Source: Arthrobacter sp. UNC362MFTsu5.1
Lineage (GTDB): Bacteria > Actinomycetota > Actinomycetes > Actinomycetales > Micrococcaceae
Direction of reading: 5' to 3'
Length of the DNA: 64,000 nt
Assembly (NCBI RefSeq): GCF_000685965.1
Contig: NZ_JMLE01000010.1
Span: 1-64,000 of the forward strand
The position numbers and the translations under genes are program-made. Positions 16,315 to 24,106 of this stretch are shown here, one piece after another. Numbering within the stretch: position 1 is the first letter of the stretch; every line of letters begins with the position of its first letter. Under the pieces are notes generated by a model that saw only the letters and a program-made list of their open reading frames with translations, had not been told where the DNA came from and did no database searches.

Positions 16315-16971
16315 TTACGGACGGCCAGCCGAGGTGGGCAGCTCCGGGAGCTGGGTGGGGACTTCGGCGGGGATCTCCGGGGCGGCCGGAACAGCTGCCT
16401 GGGTGGGCAGTTCCGGTGCTTCCGGCACCTTCGGAGCTTCAACGTCCACAGCAGCGCCGCCGTTGCCGGAAACTTCGGCCTTGTTGCTGTCAGCCTTGGC
16501 CGTTGCGTTGGCCGCGGCCGTGACTCCAGCGCAGTAGCCGTCGATGTTGGCTTCGCCTTCAGCGGCGATGGCCAGCGACTTGAAGCCGGTGGAGGAGGCG
16601 TTCAGGCCGCCCCTGGCGAAGGCGGTGCACAGGCCGAATGCGGCCGGGCCGGTGGCGTCAGGGCCGACGGCGCTTGCGGATGCTTCGCCGCTGGCGTTCT
16701 CGCCCTCAACGGAGCCGGCGGCATCAGCGGAAGCGGACGGCGTAGCCGAAGCGGAAGCTGCAGCGTCGGCGCTGGCGTCGGACGTGGCAGTCTCGGAAAC
16801 GCCGCCTACGTGCGGAGCGGGGGCGCCGAGCAGTTCGTGGGCGCTCTGCTGGACGTCAGCAGGAAGGGCTCCGGCAAATGCGGCTGCGCCGGTGCCACCG
16901 ACCGCCAGCGTGCCGGCCGCCAATGCGCTCGCGGCAATCTTGCTAGAGGCAAAAACAGTGAACAAGGACAT
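16315..16971 (-). CDS. Secreted alanine-rich protein of unknown function
   Basis: 218 aa. MSLFTVFASSKIAASALAAGTLAVGGTGAAAFAG looks like a signal peptide or N-terminal anchor. The middle is Ala/Ser/Asp-rich and low in complexity. A short ordered part has two cysteines (FGLCTAFARGGL and DGYCAGVTAAA), and a Pro-rich tail follows (VPEAPELPTQAAVPAAPE). GGAGGGTTTC directly before ATG 16971 fixes the start. I do not recognise the family. It is upstream of the SigD-like gene and could be a target of it, but I see no promoter evidence. Confidence 0.7.
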   Translation of the reverse strand: MSLFTVFASSKIAASALAAGTLAVGGTGAAAFAGALPADVQQSAHELLGAPAPHVGGVSETATSDASADAAASASATPSASADAAGSVEGENASGEASASAVGPDATGPAAFGLCTAFARGGLNASSTGFKSLAIAAEGEANIDGYCAGVTAAANATAKADSNKAEVSGNGGAAVDVEAPKVPEAPELPTQAAVPAAPEIPAEVPTQLPELPTSAGRP

Positions 16972-17158
16972 GAAACCCTCCGAAAACATATACAACAGTG
17001 TCAGTAACGGCCAGGTTGATCCGGCCACTCAAGCGGTGCGGACTCGGTCCGCACTCCCCTTACATCGCCCCGGGCTCCGGAAAAGTTACGCGGTCCCGAA
17101 AATTCTTTTGAAACCGCCCGTCCGCCGGCCGAATCGGGTCCGGCGTTAGGATCAGGAC

Positions 17159-17752
17159 ATGGGCGAGCCGACCGATCTGAAAAATGCTGCGAAGACCTGG
17201 CAGACCATGGTGGACAGCAACCGTGCGCTGCTCCTGCGCAAGTCCGGCCGCGATGCCGGCTGGTGGGCTGCCCGGGGCCATGAGGCCGGGCTGCGGAATG
17301 ATGCGGAACTCCGCGACTGGATGCGGGACAAGCACGGCATCACCGGTTACGCGCAGTATGCCGTGTCCTGGGAGATGTTCGGCTACCCCGAGTTCATGCT
17401 GCGCGACGCCGACGAACTGATCGACGCCCAGTACGCCGGCCACCCCGGGCTGCGGCCGATCGCGGACGCTCTCCTGGCCTGGGCAGCTGAAACGGAGGGC
17501 GTGGAGATCCAGCTGAGGAAAGGCTACGTGTCACTCCACTCGCCGCGGCGGAAGTTCGCCCAGGTCACACGGGCCAACAACACGAGCGTGGACATCACGC
17601 TCCGGCTGGACGCTCCGGCGGAGGGCCTGCTCAGCGCCGTCAAAGTGCGCGATGGTGATTCCTTCGGCCGCAAGGTGAGGCTGGCGTCCGTTGAGGACGT
17701 GGACGACGCCGTCCTGGGCTTCCTCGCGGAAGCGCTCCACCAGAACAGCTGA
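17159..17752 (+). CDS. DUF4287 + DUF5655-type protein
   Basis: 197 aa, soluble. The N-terminal third (WQTMVDSNRALLLRKSGRDAGWWAARGHEAGLRNDAELRDWMRDKHGITGYAQYAV) resembles DUF4287. The C-terminal half (YVSLHSPRRKFAQVTRANNTSVDITLRLD to DVDDAVLGFLAEAL) resembles DUF5655, a small domain related to the DUF1801 group. No enzymatic function is established for these. It converges with the histidine kinase gene, 7 bases apart. Confidence 0.75.
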   Translation: MGEPTDLKNAAKTWQTMVDSNRALLLRKSGRDAGWWAARGHEAGLRNDAELRDWMRDKHGITGYAQYAVSWEMFGYPEFMLRDADELIDAQYAGHPGLRPIADALLAWAAETEGVEIQLRKGYVSLHSPRRKFAQVTRANNTSVDITLRLDAPAEGLLSAVKVRDGDSFGRKVRLASVEDVDDAVLGFLAEALHQNS

Positions 17753-17759
17753 GCAGGTA

Positions 17760-19487
17760 TCAGGCGTCGGCGGCGGGAAGGACGAAGGACACTGTGGTGC
17801 CCTCCCCCGGGGCGCTGGTGAGGCTGATGGAGCCGCCGTGTCCTTCGATAATGGTCTTGCTGATCGGAAGGCCAAGGCCTGCGCCCGGAATGGCGGTATC
17901 GCGGGACCTGGCGGATCGGAAAAACTTGGCAAAGGCCTGTTCCTGATCCTCCTTCGTCATGCCTGTGCCCGTGTCAGTGATGGAGCAGACCAGTTCCTTG
18001 CCGTTCCTGCGGGCCCGCACGGTAATGCGTCCGCCGTCCGGCGAGTACTTCACCGCGTTCGATATCAGGTTGCCCACCACCTGCCGGATCCTGACCGGGT
18101 CCACCCGGGCAGTCAGCGGTTCTTCCGTGTCCAGCACCAGGGCCGCTCCGCAGAGGGCAGCCTTCGCGTGGTGGGCGGCCACGGCGGCGCCCAGGAGCCC
18201 TGCCATGTCCGTCTCCTGCAGGACGAGCTCCACGTTTTCAGACGCGACGGCGATCAGGTCATTCACGAGGCCCAGGAGGTGGACGGCGTTCCGCTCCACG
18301 ATCCGCAGCTCAGCCTGGATGTCTTCGTGGCCCGGTTCGTCAATGACGAGTTCCATGTACCCGAGTATTGACGTCAGCGGTGTGCGGAGCTCATGCGATA
18401 CCGTGGCGACGAAGTTGTCCTTGGCAGCGAGGGCATTGATCAGCGCGGTCACCTCGGCGAAGGTGACAACAGCTCCCGTGTTGGTCCCGTCCAGGGACCG
18501 GATGGCGCGGCCGCTGACGGAATAGGCCCGCTGCCCGGTATCTTCGCCGGCCCAGTACAGCTCATTGGTGAACGTCTCACCGCGGGATGCCCGCACTGCA
18601 GGGAAACCGTCCGGCGGCACCGGAGTGGTCCTGTCGCCATAAAAAAGCTCGGGAGATCCTGTGGCTGGCGTCAGGCGGGCCAGCGAAGGATCGGTCCGCA
18701 TCGCCCTGTTGGTCAGCACATCCTGACCGCTTGCGTCCACCACCCAAACGCCCACGTCAACAGTTGAAAGCACGGCATCAAGCAGCCGCTGGCGCCGGAC
18801 GCTCTCGGCGAGGGTTGCTGCCAGGTCACGGTCCTTCCGGACCAGCGTCCCGCGTTGCCGGTACAGCGCACCCGCCACCACGTGGGCCGTCACCGCGATC
18901 GCGGCCATTACCAGCGGCAGGAAGATTGTCCGGATCATTGACCCCTGCAACGGGTCCGCTCCCAAGGCGACGGCAGGGACGACCGTGCTAAGCACAGTGG
19001 CGAGAATCGCCAGGACAACGCGGTGCCGGTGCCGGCTGACGGACAGCCATACCACCGGGAAAACCAGCAGCAGGCTCAGGACATTGAAGCTGGGGCCGCC
19101 TGCTTGCCGCGTGAATCCGATGGCCACGCAGTCAAGGACCGGTATCAGCGTGAACGCTTCAGGGTGCAGCTTCCCCCAGGGAACGGCAAGGCAGAGTCCG
19201 AGCAACGCGGCATGTGCCAGCACGGCGATCCTGAAGGTGTCGTCCGCCAGCGCTTCCGGGCTGAAGATCGCAGCAGCAACCACAACCAGGAACAAGGTAA
19301 CGGACAGCGGCAACTGGCCCATCACCACGCGGCCCCGGACCCCGAGCCGGCCGAAGAACCGGTCGATCCAGTCGGCCAGTAGCGCGTCCCAGGCCGGCCG
19401 TGCGGCCTCCGCCGGCGGCCTGTCATTGCCTGGCCCTGCCGCACGCTCGTTCATGTCGATCGGGCCGCTTGCTTGGATACGTACCAT
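17760..19487 (-). CDS. Membrane sensor histidine kinase
   Basis: About 575 aa. Six hydrophobic segments (roughly residues 50-215) are followed by a coiled region, a PAS-like sensor segment (LLDAVLSTVDVGVWVVDASGQDVLTNRA), and a HisKA helix with the phosphorylated His at about residue 365 (FVATVSHELRTPL). The HATPase_c domain has an N box (NLISNAVKYSPDGG), G1 (DTGTGM) and G2 (GAGLGLPI). A GGGGGGACAGACG stretch supports ATG 19487; ATG 19454 and 19547 are less likely. No response regulator is adjacent, so it is an orphan kinase here. The signal is unknown. Confidence 0.9.
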   Translation of the reverse strand: MVRIQASGPIDMNERAAGPGNDRPPAEAARPAWDALLADWIDRFFGRLGVRGRVVMGQLPLSVTLFLVVVAAAIFSPEALADDTFRIAVLAHAALLGLCLAVPWGKLHPEAFTLIPVLDCVAIGFTRQAGGPSFNVLSLLLVFPVVWLSVSRHRHRVVLAILATVLSTVVPAVALGADPLQGSMIRTIFLPLVMAAIAVTAHVVAGALYRQRGTLVRKDRDLAATLAESVRRQRLLDAVLSTVDVGVWVVDASGQDVLTNRAMRTDPSLARLTPATGSPELFYGDRTTPVPPDGFPAVRASRGETFTNELYWAGEDTGQRAYSVSGRAIRSLDGTNTGAVVTFAEVTALINALAAKDNFVATVSHELRTPLTSILGYMELVIDEPGHEDIQAELRIVERNAVHLLGLVNDLIAVASENVELVLQETDMAGLLGAAVAAHHAKAALCGAALVLDTEEPLTARVDPVRIRQVVGNLISNAVKYSPDGGRITVRARRNGKELVCSITDTGTGMTKEDQEQAFAKFFRSARSRDTAIPGAGLGLPISKTIIEGHGGSISLTSAPGEGTTVSFVLPAADA

Positions 19488-19642
19488 CCGTCTGTCCCCC
19501 CGGCACAGAAAAGAATCCCCCCGGGCTGCTTCAAGGGCGCTGACCACAGTGTAGACCGCCCGGACGGGGGATCGGGGTTGCGGCGTTGCCCCGCACGGTT
19601 CGGAGCCTGTGCCCTAAGCCGCGGGCTGTGAAAAGATCAAGC

Positions 19643-20875
19643 ATGCGTCCCATGCAGCACTCCAGCAAACTCCAGAACGTCCGCTACGAACTCCGCGGGC
19701 CCATCCTCCAGGCGGCCAAGGAGATGGAAGCCGAAGGGCACCGGATCCTCAAGATGAATCTTGGCGACACGGCACCGTTCGGACTGGAAACCCCCGAGTC
19801 CGTAGTGGTGGACATGATCCACCACCTGCGCGGGGCGCAGGGCTACAGCGATTCCAAAGGGATCTTCTCCGCGCGCACGGCGATCTCGCAGTACTACCAG
19901 ACCCGCGGCCTGATGCAGATCGGCGTCGAGGACATCTTCATCGGCAACGGCGTGAGCGAACTTATTTCCATGTGCCTCCAGGCGTTCATGGAAGACGGCG
20001 ACGAGGTCCTCATCCCGGCCCCGGATTACCCGCTGTGGACAGCCGCCGTCACCCTGACCGGCGGCAAGCCCGTCCACTACCTGTGCGACGAGGACGAGCA
20101 CTGGTGGCCGGACATGGCCGACGTCGAATCGAAGATCACCAAGCGCACCAGGGCAATCGTGATCATCAACCCGAACAACCCCACGGGCGCCGTCTATCCG
20201 CGGCACATCCTGGAGCAGTTTGCGGCGCTGGCACGCAAGCACCACCTGGTGCTGTTCTCGGACGAAATCTACGAGAAGATCCTGTACGAAAAGGCCCAGC
20301 ACATCCACACCGCCTCCGTGGCGGAGGACATCTGCGTCCTGACGTTCAGCGGCCTCTCCAAGGCCTACCGGATGCCCGGCTACCGCGCAGGATGGGTGGC
20401 CGTCACGGGCCCGCTCGCGGCAACCCAGGCGTACCGCGAAGGCCTGGAGCTGCTGGCTTCCCTGCGCCTGTGCCCCAACGTCCCCGCCCAGCATGCCATC
20501 CAGACCTGCCTTGGCGGCTACCAGAGCATCGAGGCCCTGGTCCGGCCCGGGGGCCGGCTGCGCGAGCAGCGGGACCGCGCCCACCAGCTGCTCACCGCGA
20601 TTCCCGGCGTCACGTGTGTACCGGCGGCCGCCGCCATGTACCTGTTTCCCCGCCTGGACCCGGAGCTCTACCCGTTCAAGAGCGACGAACAGTTCGTCCT
20701 GGACCTCCTGCGTGAACAGAAAATCCTGGTTTCGCACGGCACGGCGTTCAACTGGCCCAGGCCGGACCACTTCCGCTTCGTCATCCTTCCCTCAGTCGAG
20801 GACATCGAGGAAGCAGTGCGCCGCATCGCGGCCTTCCTCGCCTCCTACCGGATCGGCGTGGAGGACGAGGCCTAA
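19643..20875 (+). CDS. alaA: Aminotransferase, AlaA-like (glutamate-pyruvate type)
   Basis: 410 aa. Fold-type I aminotransferase with NPNNPTGAVY (cofactor contact), SDEIYEKILY (Asp to the pyridine nitrogen) and SGLSKAYRMPGYRAGW (Schiff-base lysine). The opening HSSKLQNVRYELRGPILQAAKEMEAEGHRILKMNLGDTAPFGLETP is typical of AlaA/YfbQ, which makes alanine from pyruvate and glutamate. ATG 19643 is preferred; the second Met (19652) is possible. Stands alone between the kinase and the fructanase genes. Confidence 0.85.
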   Translation: MRPMQHSSKLQNVRYELRGPILQAAKEMEAEGHRILKMNLGDTAPFGLETPESVVVDMIHHLRGAQGYSDSKGIFSARTAISQYYQTRGLMQIGVEDIFIGNGVSELISMCLQAFMEDGDEVLIPAPDYPLWTAAVTLTGGKPVHYLCDEDEHWWPDMADVESKITKRTRAIVIINPNNPTGAVYPRHILEQFAALARKHHLVLFSDEIYEKILYEKAQHIHTASVAEDICVLTFSGLSKAYRMPGYRAGWVAVTGPLAATQAYREGLELLASLRLCPNVPAQHAIQTCLGGYQSIEALVRPGGRLREQRDRAHQLLTAIPGVTCVPAAAAMYLFPRLDPELYPFKSDEQFVLDLLREQKILVSHGTAFNWPRPDHFRFVILPSVEDIEEAVRRIAAFLASYRIGVEDEA

Positions 20876-20906
20876 GCCAGGACCGGACCGCTCATCACCG
20901 GGAGGA

Positions 20907-22880
20907 TCAGGAGGCGGCGGCCATCGGCGTGTAGCTGAAGGACTTCAGCGTCAGTGTGCCGTCCTTGGTCAGCGCCTTCAGGCCCGTGGGCGCGCCGGAC
21001 GGATAGACGAGGGACGTGAGGGTACGCTCCCCGCCGTTGACGAACACTTCCACGGTGCTGTGGTCCACATAGACCGTCAGCTCGACCTTGCCGTCACGGG
21101 GTGCGGAGGCCGCCCGGCGGACCACGCCGTAGTCGGGCGCGAGTCCGGCGGTTTCCTTGGCGGCGCCGTCCCGGGAGACGAAGGCCGCTTCCGAGGCGAA
21201 GTCATAGCCCACGGTGGCGAAGACGCCGTTTTCGGCCAGCAGCTCCACCTTGGCTTCGCTGCCGTCGTCCCCGGCAGCCTTCTCAAGGGTCAGATCGAGC
21301 CGGTAGCCCCCGCCGTCGGGGGTAGGCAGTCCGCCGGCGCCGCCGGGGGTGAGCTTGCGGTCCGTCACGGTGGCGGTGTCGCCTTGCAGGGATTTCAGGG
21401 CGTTGGTGGGGGTGGAGACGAGCGTGGGCTTTCCGGAGACGGTCTTGAGACGGATGTCCCGCACCACGGTATCGGCGCCGCCGTGCCAGTCTTCGGTGGG
21501 CAGTTTCCGCGCATAGGCCCAGTTGTTCAGCCAGGCGACGGTGTGGCGGGAAGCCATGCGCTGGGCTTCCGTGAGCCGGGGATCGTCCCAGGTCACGGCG
21601 GCGTAGAAGTCGGCGCCGTCATCCATCCACTGGTGCTTGTCGTCCGCAGGCTCGAACCGGGTCCCGTCCCAGTTCCCGGTCCAGTAGGCCACGCCGGTGG
21701 ACCGTCCTTCCCCGGCGCCGTTGGCGCTGGCAGCGAGGACCCAGGTCCGTTTGGCGGGATCGCCGTCGACGTCGAGCTGGAAGAGTTCGGGGCACTCAAG
21801 GATCCCCAGGCCTTGGCGTTCAAAGCCTGACAGGTAGCGCCATTCCTTCAAGTTGGCCGAGGCGTACAGCCCGATCTTCTCGCCCTCGGCCAGCGCCATC
21901 ACCCACTGGTTGTTCGCCTCATCGCGGATGATCTTCGGGTCGCGCCAGTGCTGTTCCCCCGGGTTGTCCATGACGGGGTTCCCGTCGAAGGCCTTGAACG
22001 AATAGCCCTTGTCGGTGGAATAGAAGAGCGACTGCCGCTGGATGCCCTCGTCCTGCTGCGTCATGACGGCGACGACGGCGCCCTTGCCGAACCCTGCAGA
22101 GTTCTCGTAGTCCACCACGGCGCTGCCCGTTTCAATGTCGCCCAGCCCGTTCTTGTATTTTTCAATGGCCACCCCCTCGTCCTTCCAATGCACCAGGTCG
22201 GTGCTGGTGAGGTGGTACCACTCGGTGCCGTTTTCCTCCGGGTAGCCGGCGTTGTAGAGGTAGTAGTAGTGCCAGAGACCGTCCAGCAGGAACGGCCGCT
22301 GGGGATCGTTCATCCAGTTTTCGCGGGGTGTGATGTGGTAGCCGGGCCGGTACGCGGAGGCACCGTCCGGACGCGCGAATGCGGACTCCGCCGGTGCCGG
22401 CAGCTCCGGACCGGCTCCCAGGTCGGCCAGCATCGCATCCACCGCTTCCGGAGTAACGCAGTCCGGCCGGGAAATGTCCGCGGAACCCGCGCGCACTGCC
22501 TTTGCCTGCACGGCGGAGTCCTGTTCGCTGGACCGCACCATCACGTCCTGCCCGTCGCGGGCGGCGGCCACCCAGCCGTCGGCGCATTCGATGGCGCGGA
22601 GGTCGGCGACGCCGTCGGTCTGCAGCGGGCGGGCGAGGTTCTCCAGGCTGCGGTCTCCCCCGGCCAGCCAGAATGAGCCGTAATGTCCCGAGTCCTTCCT
22701 GGCTTCCGCCTGGGCGTCAGCAACGTCGGCAAGGGCCTCCGCGGCGGGACCAGCAGGGTCCGGCTGCTGCCCGGAGCCCACCACAATGGCCACGGCCACC
22801 AGCACGAGAGCCAGGGCGGCGGCCGCTGCGGCCCACAAGGCACGTGGCGTGATTTTGCTGGGAAGGAACCTGAGCGACAT
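20907..22880 (-). CDS. Membrane-anchored GH32 fructanase (levanase / levan fructotransferase type)
   Basis: 657 aa. N-terminal single membrane helix (about 14-35) without an obvious cleavage site, a 130-residue spacer domain, then the GH32 five-bladed propeller. Catalytic residues are in place: nucleophile D192 in WMNDPQRP, stabiliser D314 in HWRDPK, acid/base E362 in ECPELF. A beta-sandwich C-terminus ends VDHSTVEVFVNGGE. WMNDPQ instead of the common WMNDPN(G) is seen in levan-acting members, including Arthrobacter enzymes, so levanase or levan fructotransferase is more likely than invertase. The spacer (ALADVADAQAEARKDSGHYGSFW) looks pilin-like. No transporter is adjacent. Confidence 0.85.
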   Translation of the reverse strand: MSLRFLPSKITPRALWAAAAAALALVLVAVAIVVGSGQQPDPAGPAAEALADVADAQAEARKDSGHYGSFWLAGGDRSLENLARPLQTDGVADLRAIECADGWVAAARDGQDVMVRSSEQDSAVQAKAVRAGSADISRPDCVTPEAVDAMLADLGAGPELPAPAESAFARPDGASAYRPGYHITPRENWMNDPQRPFLLDGLWHYYYLYNAGYPEENGTEWYHLTSTDLVHWKDEGVAIEKYKNGLGDIETGSAVVDYENSAGFGKGAVVAVMTQQDEGIQRQSLFYSTDKGYSFKAFDGNPVMDNPGEQHWRDPKIIRDEANNQWVMALAEGEKIGLYASANLKEWRYLSGFERQGLGILECPELFQLDVDGDPAKRTWVLAASANGAGEGRSTGVAYWTGNWDGTRFEPADDKHQWMDDGADFYAAVTWDDPRLTEAQRMASRHTVAWLNNWAYARKLPTEDWHGGADTVVRDIRLKTVSGKPTLVSTPTNALKSLQGDTATVTDRKLTPGGAGGLPTPDGGGYRLDLTLEKAAGDDGSEAKVELLAENGVFATVGYDFASEAAFVSRDGAAKETAGLAPDYGVVRRAASAPRDGKVELTVYVDHSTVEVFVNGGERTLTSLVYPSGAPTGLKALTKDGTLTLKSFSYTPMAAAS

Positions 22881-22904
22881 GTCCACCGATCATCGGGATG
22901 CACA

Positions 22905-22939
22905 AACGCCGGCGCCGGTTTTTGGCCGGCGCCGGCGTT
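22905..22939 (-). terminator. Hairpin terminator of the DMP19-like gene
   Basis: Perfect 14-bp stem (22905-22918 with 22926-22939), 7-base loop, followed on the minus strand by TTTGTG. It lies downstream of the gene ending at 23063 and 25 bases upstream of the GH32 start, so it isolates the two genes. Confidence 0.7.
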
Positions 22940-23013
22940 CATGTTGGTCTGATTCCGCTCAATTTTACAGGGTTTGCGCAGACGAGGTCCCGCCGGAGTC
23001 CCGGCAGGGCCCT

Positions 23014-23076
23014 GGCGTCGGCTTAAGGCGGCGGCTTTAGGCGTCGGCTTAAGGCGGCGGCTTTAGGCGTCGGCTT
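23014..23076. repeat. 26-bp tandem duplication across a stop codon
   Basis: A 26-bp unit beginning GGCGTCGGCTTAAGGCGGCG is present twice and then again for 11 bases. On the minus strand each unit carries the last two codons (GCC GAC GCC) and stop TAA of the gene ending at 23063, so the gene's tail has been copied downstream of itself. Confidence 0.85.
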
Positions 23077-23929
23077 CTTCGAACTCCACCGCGGCCACGA
23101 TCTCCTTGGTCGAGGGGCTGATCATGTAGGCCTCGTCGTCCTCCTCCACCATGATGAAATCGCCCTGGTCCGTGGTGAAGTGCCAGGCGAGGACGGTTTC
23201 GCCGTTGTGTTCGTAGTTGGGGTCGCCCATGGTGATTTTCCGGAGTTCCTGGCCCGCCACGTCACACAGTTCGCGGATGATCAGCTCGAACTCCGGCGCG
23301 TTCTCAAGGGCTTCCTCCGCCGCCTCGGCCTGGCGCTCCGCAAGGTTGGGGATCTGGGCCACACGCTCGGCGATGTGCAGTTCCAGCTGCTCGTCGTCCA
23401 GCAGCAGCAGGCCTTCCTGGCCGCGGAGCCAGGCGGCGTTGAGCTCGAGGATGTCCTCGGTCTCAAGCAGCGACTCGAAGGCTTCGTCGAGCTCTTCGAG
23501 CTCCCTGACGGCTTCCGGGGAGCTTGTCCCGCCGTCGGCCTCGCCGAAGCCTTCGGTATCCCCGTCCAGGTACGCGTCGGCGTCGTCCTCGCTGAGCGCG
23601 TCAAAGGCCGCGGCGGTGCGGTTGAACAGCGCCAGGTGGGCGGTGGCGCCCATGCCTTCCAGGCCTTCGCGGACGTAGGCGTCAATCTCGTCGCGCTCCG
23701 GCACCGTGAAGACGTACTGGGCGAAGCCGCCGGCCAGCGCCTGCGTGAGGTAGAAGTCGACGTAGTAGCTGCGGAGGGCGTTGGGCGCGATTTCCGGGGC
23801 GTCGAGGAGCTCCGCGTACATGGCGTTGACCACGGTCACGTTGGAGTCGACAACGTCTTCGTTGGCCGCTTCGGCGCTTTCGAGTGCCAGGACGACGGGG
23901 TGCTTGCTGGCGGGCTGACCGGTGCTCAT
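23063..23929 (-). CDS. DMP19/DUF4375-like protein
   Basis: 288 aa, acidic and soluble. The segment NALRSYYVDFYLTQALAGGFAQYVFTVPE matches the DMP19 (DUF4375) core, in which the Y-Y/F...GGFxQ pattern is conserved. DMP19 of Neisseria is a DNA-mimic protein that binds a transcription factor; whether that applies here is unknown. A second part (FIMVEEDDEAYMISPSTKEIVAAVEFEE) forms a beta hairpin. GAGGATTTCCC precedes ATG 23929. It is divergent from the Snf2 ATPase gene. Confidence 0.7.
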   Translation of the reverse strand: MSTGQPASKHPVVLALESAEAANEDVVDSNVTVVNAMYAELLDAPEIAPNALRSYYVDFYLTQALAGGFAQYVFTVPERDEIDAYVREGLEGMGATAHLALFNRTAAAFDALSEDDADAYLDGDTEGFGEADGGTSSPEAVRELEELDEAFESLLETEDILELNAAWLRGQEGLLLLDDEQLELHIAERVAQIPNLAERQAEAAEEALENAPEFELIIRELCDVAGQELRKITMGDPNYEHNGETVLAWHFTTDQGDFIMVEEDDEAYMISPSTKEIVAAVEFEEADA

Positions 23930-24106
23930 GGGAAATCCTCACTGCTGAAAGCGGGTGGTGCTTGGGACCCTTTCACGCTACGCGGCGCACCGGTCCGCGG
24001 GTTGAGGCGGAGTTGAACGTTGGGCGAAGTTTCAGGGCCTCTTCCGGCTCGCTAAGATGGATCAGATAACCTGCAGATTTTTGACCTGCTGAAAGTAGCG
24101 CGCACC

